From an uncultured Clostridia bacterium (GTDB taxonomy: Bacteria > Bacillota > Clostridia > Christensenellales > Borkfalkiaceae), in contig CALVPT010000001.1 in assembly GCA_944354125.1 (NCBI GenBank), positions 309,126 through 373,125 on the forward strand: a DNA stretch of 64,000 nucleotides, read 5' to 3'. Under the pieces are notes generated by a model. It was not told where the DNA came from and searched no databases. It saw only the letters and a list, made by a program, of their open reading frames with translations. This document shows, piece after piece, positions 8,683 through 16,807 of the stretch (the stretch's first letter is position 1; each line of letters opens with the position of its first letter). Both the position numbers and the translations under genes were made by a program.

Positions 8683-11094
8683 ATGAAAGCACCTTTAAGC
8701 TGGTTAAAAGACTATGTAGACATAGATATTTCCGCCGAAGAACTGCAGAAAAAGCTGTTCGGATGCGGATTCGAGGTTGAAGAACTAATTGAAGTCGGAA
8801 AGGACATCACGGGCGTCGTCGTAGGCGAAGTCGTCGACTGTCAGCCCGTAGAGGGCACTCACCTGCACGTATGCCGGGTTGACTGCGGCGCTCACGGAGT
8901 AATGCAGATTTGCTGCGGCGCGGACAACGTAGAAAAGGGCATAAAGGCGCCCGTCGCCCTGCCCGGCGCAACAGTATACGCCACCGCCAAGGACCACGTG
9001 ACGATAGAGGGCGTGATGACAATAAAGAAGGGCAAGCTGAGAGGCATAGAGTCAAACGGCATGCTCTGCTCCGGCGTGGAAATAGGCGTAAACGGAGATA
9101 TGTTCGAGGGCGGCGACTACTGCGGACTTCTGCTTCTGCCCTCCTCCTTTGAAAACGGCGCGGACGTCAAGCCGCTTTTAGGTCTTGACGACTATATCTT
9201 CGATATAGGTCTTACCGCAAACCGCCCCGACTGCCAGAGCATACTCGGCATGGCCAGAGAGGTTGCCGCAATTTTAGGCAAGCCCCTCAAAGAGCCCAAC
9301 TATTCCTACACCCCCAAGGCAAAGGGCGAGGCGGTAAAGGTCGAAGTACTTGCGCCCGAACTCTGCCCGAGATATATAGCTCACTACGTAAAGGACGTAA
9401 AGATTGCACCCTCCCCCATGTGGATGAGAAAGCGACTCAATCTTTGCGGTCTGCGCTCGATAAATAACCTCGTGGACATCACTAACTTCATACTTCTGGA
9501 GATGGGTCAGCCCATGCACGCGTTCGACTGCGGCATGCTGGCAGGCAGAGAGATTGTCGTACGCCGCGCAATAGAGGGCGAAGAGATCGTCACCCTAGAC
9601 GGCAAGAGCTTCAGACTCGGCACGGATAATCTGGTCATCTGCGACGGCGACAAGCCCTGTGCGCTTGCAGGCATCATGGGCGGCGAGAACAGCGAAATTA
9701 CCGACAACACCAAAGAACTGCTCTTCGAGGCGGCAAAGTTCGCAAGAGATTCCGTAAGAAAGACTTCGCGCGCGCTCGGACAGCACTCCGACTCCTCCGC
9801 ACTCTTTGAAAAGGGCGTAAACGAATACACCACCGAACACGCCATGGCAAGAGCTCTGCACCTCATTGAGGAGCTTGACTGCGGCACGATTACCGACGTT
9901 CACGTAGACGTTAAGACCGGGTATTCGCACGACGGCACCAAGGAAATGACCGTCAGCATGGCAAAGATAAACGCCCTGCTCGGCATAACCATACCAACCG
10001 ATACGGCGGTTGAAATACTTGAAAAACTCAACTTTAAGGTTAGCGCGGACGGCGATACCTTAAAGCTCGTCGTTCCTCCCTACCGCGAGGACATAGACGG
10101 CTACCCCGACATTGCCGAAGAACTGATAAGAGAGTACGGCTACGAGCACGTGAACGGCACCTTCCTTACTGCCGCGCGCGTGACGAACGGCGGATACACC
10201 GATGCCCAGAGACTTGAAAACTCGCTCAAGGACAGGCTGGTCGCAGACGGACTTTATGAAATTTCAACATACTCCTTCTACTCCGAAAAAGACCTCGACA
10301 TGATGCACATTCCCGAGGACGCCGAGGAGAGAAAGTTCATAAAGATTTTAAACCCCATAAGCGAAGAACTTTCGGTGATGCGCACAACGCTCGCCCCCTC
10401 GATGCTCAACGTCATAGTGAGGAACTTAAGAAAGGGCAATACCGAGGGCAAGCTGTTCGAAATTGCCAACAGGTATATTCCCAAGTCGCTGCCTTTGACC
10501 GATTTCCCCGACGAACGCGCAACGCTCTGCATAGGCACTTTCGGCAACGGCACTTTCTTCGACATCAAGGGCATTACCGAGGACATAGCCGACTTCCTCA
10601 ACACTAAGTTCGAGTATGCTCCCGCGACAAAGCCCTTCCTCCACCCCGGAATTACCGCAGAGATAAGCTGCGAAGGCGAAGTCATAGGCTATGTGGGCAG
10701 GCTTGACCCCGCAATCGCCGAGGAACTTGCAATGGAGAAAAAGGCATTCATATGCGAGATTGACTACGCAAAGATGATTTCGCACGCTAAGCCCTTCAGG
10801 TATGTCCCTCTGCCCAAGTTCCCCGAGGTCAGCCGCGACCTTGCGCTGGTTGCCGACATAAAGATAACCTGCGGCGAGATAGAGAGCCAGATTTACTCCT
10901 CCTGCAAGTACGTGACGGGCGTAAAGCTCTTCGATATCTACGTGGGCAATCAGATAGGCGAAGGCAAGAAGAGCATGGCGTTCACCGTCACCTTTACGCC
11001 GACAAACGAAGCGATAACGCCCGAAAAGACGGACGGATACGTAAAGAAAATTCTTTCCAACTTAAAGCGCAACCTCGACATAGACCTGAGATAA
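8683..11094 (+). CDS. pheT: Phenylalanyl-tRNA synthetase, beta subunit
   Basis: Editing and tRNA-binding chain of PheRS, 803 residues from the ATG at 8683 (MKAPLSWLKDYVDID). Domain order matches the family: EMAP/OB tRNA-binding domain (about 40-150), B3/B4 editing domain (about 210-370), B5 (about 400-470), a catalytic-like core, and the C-terminal anticodon-binding FDX-ACB domain starting near PKFPEVSRDLALVAD. An upstream in-frame start at 8623 is rejected because the conserved N-terminus begins at 8683, behind a CGGGAG motif. A GC-rich terminator follows. Confidence 0.97.
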   Translation: MKAPLSWLKDYVDIDISAEELQKKLFGCGFEVEELIEVGKDITGVVVGEVVDCQPVEGTHLHVCRVDCGAHGVMQICCGADNVEKGIKAPVALPGATVYATAKDHVTIEGVMTIKKGKLRGIESNGMLCSGVEIGVNGDMFEGGDYCGLLLLPSSFENGADVKPLLGLDDYIFDIGLTANRPDCQSILGMAREVAAILGKPLKEPNYSYTPKAKGEAVKVEVLAPELCPRYIAHYVKDVKIAPSPMWMRKRLNLCGLRSINNLVDITNFILLEMGQPMHAFDCGMLAGREIVVRRAIEGEEIVTLDGKSFRLGTDNLVICDGDKPCALAGIMGGENSEITDNTKELLFEAAKFARDSVRKTSRALGQHSDSSALFEKGVNEYTTEHAMARALHLIEELDCGTITDVHVDVKTGYSHDGTKEMTVSMAKINALLGITIPTDTAVEILEKLNFKVSADGDTLKLVVPPYREDIDGYPDIAEELIREYGYEHVNGTFLTAARVTNGGYTDAQRLENSLKDRLVADGLYEISTYSFYSEKDLDMMHIPEDAEERKFIKILNPISEELSVMRTTLAPSMLNVIVRNLRKGNTEGKLFEIANRYIPKSLPLTDFPDERATLCIGTFGNGTFFDIKGITEDIADFLNTKFEYAPATKPFLHPGITAEISCEGEVIGYVGRLDPAIAEELAMEKKAFICEIDYAKMISHAKPFRYVPLPKFPEVSRDLALVADIKITCGEIESQIYSSCKYVTGVKLFDIYVGNQIGEGKKSMAFTVTFTPTNEAITPEKTDGYVKKILSNLKRNLDIDLR

Positions 11095-11113
11095 TCGCTC
11101 CTGAAATTATAAC

Positions 11114-11160
11114 GGGGGGCGCCCTGCGGAAGTTTCCGCAGGGCGCCCCTCGATTTTACT
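11114..11160. terminator. Bidirectional terminator between pheT and yunB
   Basis: GC-rich inverted repeat at 11114-11149 (GGGGCGCCCTGCGG with its complement) between convergent genes. A plus-strand TTTTACTTTT follows at 11153-11162. Confidence 0.85.
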
Positions 11161-11162
11161 TT

Positions 11163-11828
11163 TCAGGGAGTTGCGGGCACGAGCGCGCCTCCCCCTGCCA
11201 CCGAAGCCTGAAGATAGGCGTCGGGAATTTTGCCGTTTATGACGCTCTCGCAGATGAGCACCTCTATCGTCGACGCGAGGTTGGACGTTCGCGACGGCAT
11301 GATAATAGAGATATCCGAGACTATTTCAAGATAAAGCGAGTGCTTTGTCTGGTTTATGCCTGCCTCCTCGAATTTGGAGACAAACCGACACTCCACGTTA
11401 GATATGGGAATGATTTTTATGTTGACCTTTGCGCCGAAACCTGCAAGCGCCTCTATGCCCGTAAACGCTCCGAGCGGCACCTGTATGCCCTCCGCGCTCA
11501 TCTTGGTCAGATTTTCCTGCGAAAGATATGCCGTATCCCTTGCAATTCTGTTTATCTTGAGGCTGTCCGTCGTTATGGTCGAAACATTGCCGTCGGCATC
11601 GTATGTCAGCGTTATCAAATCTTCATACCTCAGATTATCGTTGAGCGTATAGTAAATTGCATCGTTGACCGCAACCGTAGTAATCGAACGTATCGTAGCC
11701 TCGCTTACGGAAATTAAAATATTGGTGACGTTGCGCTGAAAAAACAGCAGAACCCCTATGATTAGCGCGCCAGTAACGGCGAGAATTATCTTAAGCCTTA
11801 TATGTCTGCGCCTGACTTTCATATACAT
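11163..11828 (-). CDS. yunB: Sporulation protein YunB
   Basis: Membrane-anchored protein made in sporulation. The N-terminus has a basic stretch and one transmembrane helix (IILAVTGALIIGVLLFF), followed by an exported domain. The family-typical VPLGAFTGIEALAGFG region and the GKIPDAYL tail are present. No ribosome site is visible; ATG codons at 11828 and 11822 and a TTG at 11843 are all possible starts, and I chose 11828. It is downstream of spoVAE on the same strand with a short gap, so it is probably co-transcribed with the spoVA genes. Confidence 0.85.
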   Translation of the reverse strand: MYMKVRRRHIRLKIILAVTGALIIGVLLFFQRNVTNILISVSEATIRSITTVAVNDAIYYTLNDNLRYEDLITLTYDADGNVSTITTDSLKINRIARDTAYLSQENLTKMSAEGIQVPLGAFTGIEALAGFGAKVNIKIIPISNVECRFVSKFEEAGINQTKHSLYLEIVSDISIIMPSRTSNLASTIEVLICESVINGKIPDAYLQASVAGGGALVPATP

Positions 11829-11866
11829 AGTATATGAGCGCAAACGGTGCGCATATTACGGCTATT

Positions 11867-12250
11867 TTAATTACGCTTTGAGTGCGCCCTGAATATCATT
11901 GCCATTATGAACGAAAAGACGACTGCCGCGGTGATGCCCGCACTCGCCGCCGCAAGCGAACCCGTGACGGCGTAATAAATGCCCCTTTCCGCTCCCTTTA
12001 TGGCGCCGTTTGCCAGCAGATAGCCGAAACCCGATATAGGCACGGTCGCACCCGCTCCGGCAAAATCGACGAGCGGCTGATATAGTCCGAGCGCCGTGAG
12101 CACTACGCCCGAAAGCATGAAATAAACGAGTATTTTGCCTGCCGTTATGGACGTAAAGTTGATTATGAGCTGCGCTATAACGCATATCGTTCCGCCGACG
12201 GCAAATGCCTTGATATACATTAAAACTATTGAAAGAACTGCCTCTGACAT
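11867..12250 (-). CDS. spoVAE: Stage V sporulation protein AE
   Basis: Small integral membrane protein (127 residues, about four hydrophobic segments) of the SpoVA channel that moves calcium dipicolinate into the forespore and out on germination. LVDFAGAGATVPISGFGYLLANGA matches the conserved SpoVAE(b) core in shorter form. A GGGGGG ribosome site precedes the ATG. It is just downstream of spoVAD. No spoVAC is found in this cluster. Confidence 0.93.
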   Translation of the reverse strand: MSEAVLSIVLMYIKAFAVGGTICVIAQLIINFTSITAGKILVYFMLSGVVLTALGLYQPLVDFAGAGATVPISGFGYLLANGAIKGAERGIYYAVTGSLAAASAGITAAVVFSFIMAMIFRAHSKRN

Positions 12251-12286
12251 TAAATTCCCCCCATACTATGCCTTGACGAACGCATT

Positions 12287-13294
12287 TTATCGCCTGAGTT
12301 CGACGGCGTGGGATATGCAGGGAATGGACTCCCCCTGTCCCGACGAGACCGTTGAAAGCAATGCGCCCGTAGCGGCGAAAAGCACCCTTGAAAACTGCCC
12401 CGAAATGAGCTTTGCCATTATATATGAATTGAAAACGACCGCGGAACAACCTGCTCCGCTTCCGCCCTGGAATTCGTCCTCGATTACCTTGTAGACTATT
12501 TCGCCGCAGTCGACGTGGTTGCGCGATATGTCGTATCCCTTTTCCCACGTCAGATCCTTTAAAATGCGCGAGCCGAGCGCCCCCAAATCGCCGGAAACTA
12601 TCATATCGTAGTCGTCGGGCGAAGTACCCGTATCGCGGAAATGGCGCATCAGCGTGTCCGCACAGGCAGGAGCCATTGCCGCGCCCATATTGTTGACGTC
12701 CGTCACGCCAAAGTCTACCACTTTGCCGATTGTGCCGCCGACTATGCTTATTCCCTCGCCCTTGTCGGCAATTACGCAGCCGCCTGCCCCCGTAACCGTC
12801 CACTGCGACTGCGGCGGACGAGTCGTGCCCTGTTCAAGCGGATAGCGGTACTGCCTTTCGGCGCTGGCAAAGTGACTGCCCGTTGCGGCGACGGCGCGCT
12901 TTGCATAGCCAGCGTTGACCATAGCCGCGGCAAGCAACATGCTCTCCGACATTGTAGAACATGCCGAGTATACTCCGAGAAAGGGAATATCGAAGTCCCT
13001 TGCCGCAAAAGACGCCGAGATTATCTGGTTGAGAAGGTCGCCCGAAAACAGGACGTCTATATCCGACCTTTTGAGTCCGGCGTTTTCTATTGCCGTATCT
13101 ATTGCGGTAGAGAGCATCTTGCACTCTGCCTTTTCGAAGGTGTCCTCGCCGAACATGTCGTCCGAAAGCTGTCTGTCGACAAATTCGCCGACAATGCCTG
13201 CACATTCCTTTGGCCCAGCAATCGTGCCCGTAGCAATTATCCTGGGTGCGTTTCTGAATATCAGCGTATGACCGTTATATAACTTACTGCTCAT
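12287..13294 (-). CDS. spoVAD: Stage V sporulation protein AD
   Basis: Thiolase-fold SpoVA subunit that binds dipicolinic acid. From the ATG at 13294 it is 335 residues, the normal size, starting MSSKLYNGHTLIF. Visible landmarks are GVYSACSTMSESM (thiolase-like Cys loop), TGSHFASAERQYR and the C-terminal GALLSTVSSGQGESIP...HAVEL. A longer in-frame start at 13462 reaches into the hemolysin III gene and is rejected. The ribosome site lies in the 3' arm of a hairpin (13305-13338). Confidence 0.95.
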   Translation of the reverse strand: MSSKLYNGHTLIFRNAPRIIATGTIAGPKECAGIVGEFVDRQLSDDMFGEDTFEKAECKMLSTAIDTAIENAGLKRSDIDVLFSGDLLNQIISASFAARDFDIPFLGVYSACSTMSESMLLAAAMVNAGYAKRAVAATGSHFASAERQYRYPLEQGTTRPPQSQWTVTGAGGCVIADKGEGISIVGGTIGKVVDFGVTDVNNMGAAMAPACADTLMRHFRDTGTSPDDYDMIVSGDLGALGSRILKDLTWEKGYDISRNHVDCGEIVYKVIEDEFQGGSGAGCSAVVFNSYIMAKLISGQFSRVLFAATGALLSTVSSGQGESIPCISHAVELRR

Positions 13295-13304
13295 AAAATA
13301 ATAT

Positions 13305-13338
13305 CCCCGACCGCTAATAGTCTTGGCAAGCGTCGGGG
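13305..13338 (-). promoter_or_regulatory. Hairpin covering the spoVAD ribosome site
   Basis: Inverted repeat CCCCGA(C)CGCT / AGCG(T)CGGGG between the hemolysin III stop and the spoVAD ATG. On the minus strand the 3' arm supplies the only purine-rich stretch (GGGGAT) before the ATG. It may act as the hemolysin III terminator, as a translation block, or as both. Confidence 0.5.
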
Positions 13339-13361
13339 AATTTATTCGGCTGATGTGATTT

Positions 13362-14039
13362 TTAAAGAATATAAAGTATGCTGACAAACTGCAAAACACT
13401 GCCGAGAAGCACGAATATGTGCCATACGGAATGCATATATCTGACCTTTTTGCCGCAAGCAAAGAAGATTATGCCGACAGTATAGCTGATGCCGCCGGCA
13501 AGCAACCATATAAGCGCGGCAAGCGGAAGTCGCTCAATTAACTGGGGAATGGCTATGAGCACCAGCCAGCCCATGACGACATAGCTTACCTGGCTCAATA
13601 TCTTTACCGCCTTCCAGTGCATGTTTATGGCATTGAAGGTTATGCCGAGTATTGCAAGTCCCCACTCTATGCCGAAGATTATCTTGCCGAGCGGCAGATC
13701 CCACAGCGAAATCATGCAGAACGGCGTATAACAGCCTGCAATCAGCAGGAATATCGTGCAGTGGTCAAATATGCGGAAAACCCGCTTTGCCGTGCCCTGT
13801 CTTAAGAAATGATAGAGCGCGCTCATAGTGTAAAGCGTTATCATCGCAAGCGAATAAATTGTAACCGCCGCATACTTCATGGGAGTGGGATTGAAGGACG
13901 CAACGACCATTGCCACGACGGCAAATATTATGCCGAACCCTCCGCCGACTATGTGGGATATTGCATTGAAGAGCTCCTCGCCTTTTGTATAGACGGGCAT
14001 GGGTCTCATAGTCCTGCAGGCGCATTGTTCTCTGCTCAT
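13362..14039 (-). CDS. Hemolysin III / PAQR-family membrane protein
   Basis: Seven-helix membrane protein of 225 residues. Family motifs are visible: GEELFNAISHIVGG near the N-terminus, SALYHF, FDHCTIFLLIAGCYTPF in the centre, and HSVWHIFVLLGS near the end, which together place the zinc-site His/Asp/Ser residues. The bacterial role is uncertain; the haemolysin name is historical. A strong AGAGGAGGT ribosome site precedes the ATG. A TATAAT about 97 nt upstream (14141-14136) probably belongs to its promoter. It lies directly upstream of spoVAD. Confidence 0.92.
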   Translation of the reverse strand: MSREQCACRTMRPMPVYTKGEELFNAISHIVGGGFGIIFAVVAMVVASFNPTPMKYAAVTIYSLAMITLYTMSALYHFLRQGTAKRVFRIFDHCTIFLLIAGCYTPFCMISLWDLPLGKIIFGIEWGLAILGITFNAINMHWKAVKILSQVSYVVMGWLVLIAIPQLIERLPLAALIWLLAGGISYTVGIIFFACGKKVRYMHSVWHIFVLLGSVLQFVSILYIL

Positions 14040-14369
14040 ATTTGTTACCTCCTCTGTGCGGCATATCCGAAAAGTCAGATATCTAAAAAATAAAATCGGA
14101 CGTTCGGCCGCCTTTGAATTTCTTTCTACGACTACATTATAGGCGAGGCGGCGATAAAATGCTACCTACGCTTTATCTATGCCGTTCTCTGCTTTATCTT
14201 TGAAATTCTCCTTAAATTTTTGCCTCTCTACCATAAAAAAATACACTCTACCGTCGGTAGAGTTGTATATTTTTCAAGCGTTATTTTGTCATTCTAAAGC
14301 ATAAATTGACGATTATTTTGAGTGTTTGTCCTTTATGTCCGATTGAAAGCCTCCGCCCGTCCACGATGT
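14040..14369. other. Intergenic region, hemolysin III / bioY
   Basis: No gene seen. It holds the hemolysin III leader with a -10 box (14136-14141 on the minus strand) and the bioY terminator (14241-14270). The rest (14280-14369) shows nothing recognisable. Confidence 0.7.
14241..14270 (-). terminator. Intrinsic terminator downstream of bioY
   Basis: Stem ACTCTACC/GGTAGAGT with a 3-nt loop, flanked by an A-tract and a T-tract so that it reads as a terminator on either strand. On the minus strand it follows bioY and ends in TTTTTTT. Confidence 0.85.
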
Positions 14370-14975
14370 TCAGACTTGGTTCTGTGCATCCGATGAGCCT
14401 ATCTCGTCGCGGCGAACATATTTTTGCCGCATGCGCACTATTACGGGCTTGACCTTCCACGCGACGATTGCCGCGAAAACGGCAAGCACTATATCCTTGG
14501 GAATGAATACAAATACCCAGTTGACCATGCTTGAGGCAATATCCTGACTGCCGTTAACGATAAGCCAGACATAGATAAATGCGCCGCCTATTACATAATT
14601 CACTACACAGGCGCACAGCGAGAGAACGATAAAGTGCCAGAGTTTTTTGCTGCCGCCAAAGAAAAGTCCGCCCGTGACGGCAGCCGCGACGAAGCCGACG
14701 ACAAAGCCGAAAGACGGCTTCAACACATAGGAAAAGCCGCCGCCCGAGGTAAACACGGGCACGCCTGCAAGCCCGAGAATCATGTACGCCGCAGTCGAAA
14801 GCATGCCCTTCTTCCACCCCATAAGCAGCCCTGCAAGCGTTGCGAATACCGTCTGAAAAGTAAGCGGCACGAACGGAAAGGGAATGCTTATGTATGCCCC
14901 CGCTATCATAAGCGCCGTGAACAGCGCACACTCGGCAATGTCTGCCGAAACTATCCTTGCTCTATTTCTCTTCAT
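14370..14975 (-). CDS. bioY: Biotin transporter S component BioY
   Basis: Substrate-binding membrane subunit of an ECF transporter; 201 residues with six hydrophobic segments. GLAGVPVFTSGGGFSYVLKPSFGFVVGF is the characteristic BioY segment with the GG and substrate-pocket residues. It would use the shared EcfA-EcfT module at 55.0-57.7 kb. The promoter carries a BirA operator (15005-15035). The start codon lies 6 nt after the -10 box with no ribosome site, so the mRNA is probably leaderless. The C-terminal tail after about residue 180 is charged and longer than usual. Confidence 0.95.
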   Translation of the reverse strand: MKRNRARIVSADIAECALFTALMIAGAYISIPFPFVPLTFQTVFATLAGLLMGWKKGMLSTAAYMILGLAGVPVFTSGGGFSYVLKPSFGFVVGFVAAAVTGGLFFGGSKKLWHFIVLSLCACVVNYVIGGAFIYVWLIVNGSQDIASSMVNWVFVFIPKDIVLAVFAAIVAWKVKPVIVRMRQKYVRRDEIGSSDAQNQV

Positions 14976-14981
14976 AGTTAT

Positions 14982-15035
14982 ATTCTATATCCGTCACAAC
15001 AATATTGTCAACCTGTTTAATATTAAGGTTTACAA
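14982..15035 (-). promoter_or_regulatory. bioY promoter with BirA operator
   Basis: The BirA-type inverted repeat is TTGTCAAC (15005-15012), 15 nt, GTTTACAA (15028-15035), matching the biotin-repressor consensus. On the minus strand the promoter is TTGACA, an 18-nt spacer and TAGAAT; the operator overlaps the -35 box, so biotinyl-AMP-bound BirA would block RNA polymerase. The start codon is 6 nt from the -10 box. Confidence 0.88.
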
Positions 15036-15073
15036 TTATGTCATAAAATTTATCGTCCGTCGCCCGTAAGAGC

Positions 15074-15103
15074 TTGACAACCAAGGCGGCGTACGGTTAT
15101 ACT
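15074..15103 (+). promoter_or_regulatory. Promoter of the cobalamin-riboswitch operon
   Basis: TTGACA at 15074-15079, an 18-nt spacer and TATACT at 15098-15103, just upstream of the aptamer. Confidence 0.85.
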
Positions 15104-15120
15104 GCTGTAAAAATAAATAC

Positions 15121-15290
15121 GCATACGCGGTACGCCCCGAACGGATAGGGGCGTTCAATAGGGAAGTCTGGGTCAATAGCCCCGCAGCCCCCGCTGCCGT
15201 TGCGGTCAAAGGTTTCATTCACTGAATATATCGGGAAGGATGCAGACCGGAATTTGCCGCATTTTAAGCCGGAAGACCTGCCGCGCGTGC
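15121..15290 (+). promoter_or_regulatory. Cobalamin riboswitch
   Basis: Conserved elements in order: closing stem GCATACGCGG with CCGCGCGTGC, core AATAGGGAAG, GCAGCCCCCGCTGCCGT, and the B12 box AGCCGGAAGACCTGCC at 15267-15282. The expression platform (15291-15430) contains a short AGGGC/GCCCT hairpin followed by TTTT that could act as a terminator. It controls the lipoprotein/ECF S-component pair and implies repression by cobalamin. Confidence 0.93.
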
Positions 15291-15430
15291 GATATCTTGT
15301 TTTTGATTCCGAGGGGACGCGGATTTAAGACGGCATAGGCAACAGGGCATACTGCGCCCTTTTGCTGCTTTTTACGTGCGCCCCGAAGAAATTCAGAGGC
15401 GTCATTTTTATTTTTTAAGGAGTTTTTCAT

Positions 15431-15979
15431 ATGATTAAGAAGATTCTTGCAATTATTGCAGCCGCATGCGTAACTCTTTCCGTCTGCGCCTTTGCGGCCT
15501 GCGCAACCTCCGACAACGGCGGAAAAGACCAGAGCGGAAACCAGCAAAGCTCAACCGAAGGCGGGAACGACCAGAACGCAGAAATCGAAAACGGGCACAA
15601 AATTGTATATGCGTTCACCGCTGACAAGGACGTTCTTGAAATTTCCGACGATACGAGCATGTATGACTATATGTGTGCGCTCAAGGACGACGGATTCCTC
15701 TCATTCGAGGGCAGCGACGGCGACTACGGCTTTTATGTTACCTCCGTCATGGGCGTGACTTCCAAGGTGGTAAGCTCTACCGCCAACTCTTACAGCGGCT
15801 GGGACTGGGCGGTATATACTACGGTTACCGAACTCGACGGAGTCATCTATTCGGGTGACGAGAGCACCACGATAGACGGCATAACCCTGTATAAGGCTAG
15901 CTACGGCGTATCCGGCGTTCCCTGCATAGAGGGCGAGAGCTATGCTTTGGTATACGAACTGAGCACTATGACCTGGTAA
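15431..15979 (+). CDS. Lipoprotein with DUF4430-like (transcobalamin-like) domain
   Basis: Secreted lipoprotein, 182 residues. A lipoprotein signal peptide ends at AFAAC (Cys24), followed by a low-complexity linker rich in Ser, Gly, Gln and Asn to about residue 52. A globular domain (about 57-178) resembles DUF4430, which is related to the cobalamin-contacting domain of transcobalamin. An AAGGAG ribosome site precedes the ATG. It lies under a cobalamin riboswitch and directly before an ECF S component, so an extracellular corrinoid-capture role is inferred. The domain assignment is from pattern only. Confidence 0.78.
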   Translation: MIKKILAIIAAACVTLSVCAFAACATSDNGGKDQSGNQQSSTEGGNDQNAEIENGHKIVYAFTADKDVLEISDDTSMYDYMCALKDDGFLSFEGSDGDYGFYVTSVMGVTSKVVSSTANSYSGWDWAVYTTVTELDGVIYSGDESTTIDGITLYKASYGVSGVPCIEGESYALVYELSTMTW

Positions 15980-15981
15980 CA

Positions 15982-16752
15982 ATGGCAGCAAACGGACGGA
16001 GCGGCACATTCACCGCAAGAAAAATTGCATACTGCGCGGTAATGACCGCCCTGCTTACGGGCGCGCAGGTGGCGCTGGGCTTTGTATCGGGCGTGGAGAT
16101 TGTCACTCTGCTCCTCGCCTGTTTTTCGGCGTGCGCAGGCATAATCTCGGGCGTGATAACGGCGGTATGTTTTTGCCTTCTGCGCTGTTTTATATGGGGA
16201 TTTTACCCCAACGTAATAGTGCTTTACCTCGTCTACTTCCCTGCGTTCGCCCTCATTTTCGGGCTTTTGGGGCACATACGCGACGACCTTTTCAGCCGTG
16301 CGCACATCGCCATATTTATTGCGGTAAACGTTCTGCTTCTCGCCGTCGCCTGCACCGCCCTTTGTTGCTGTATTCTTAAGCTCATCAAGATTTCGCGGCT
16401 GTATGCCGACACTGTTTATGCCATGATGTGGGCGATATTCGCCCTGTCCGCCGCGCTTGACGTGGCTTTCAACGCACTCTTTTTGTCGGTCAGGCTGAAA
16501 AGATGCAGCGGCGCCGCGCTCAGAATTTTTATGTATACCTCCGTCGCCTGCGTCTGCACGATATGTTTTACCCTGCTTGACGACGTCATATCGCCGCTGA
16601 TGCTGGGCATGACCGAAAAGACTGCCCTGGCATATTTTTACGCCTCGTTCATGGCAATGCTGCCGCAGACCATCTGCACGCTTGTCACCCTTTCGACGCT
16701 GTCTGCGCCCGTGACATACATTATGCGCAGGTGTTTGCGCCAAAATTATTGA
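15982..16752 (+). CDS. ECF transporter S component, probably for cobalamin/corrinoid
   Basis: Membrane protein of 256 residues with six or more hydrophobic helices. The N-terminal ARKIAYCAVMTALL segment is typical of S components (AxxxA face for EcfT contact). It starts 2 nt after the lipoprotein stop codon. Family knowledge says S components share one energizing module; that module is at 55.0-57.7 kb. The substrate is inferred from the riboswitch. It is Cys-rich compared with most S components. Confidence 0.82.
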   Translation: MAANGRSGTFTARKIAYCAVMTALLTGAQVALGFVSGVEIVTLLLACFSACAGIISGVITAVCFCLLRCFIWGFYPNVIVLYLVYFPAFALIFGLLGHIRDDLFSRAHIAIFIAVNVLLLAVACTALCCCILKLIKISRLYADTVYAMMWAIFALSAALDVAFNALFLSVRLKRCSGAALRIFMYTSVACVCTICFTLLDDVISPLMLGMTEKTALAYFYASFMAMLPQTICTLVTLSTLSAPVTYIMRRCLRQNY

Positions 16753-16777
16753 CAAATGACGAAAAAAGTTATAAAGT
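16749..16777 (+). promoter_or_regulatory. fruK promoter
   Basis: TTGACA at 16749-16754, a 17-nt spacer and TAAAGT at 16772-16777, overlapping the end of the preceding gene. Confidence 0.75.
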
Positions 16778-16807
16778 AATATATGTCTAATTAATTTGGA
16801 GCATATA

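Noticed and set aside
13294..13361. Sigma-G promoter before spoVAD
   Set aside because: A GAATA is present, but no good -10 match lies at the right spacing.
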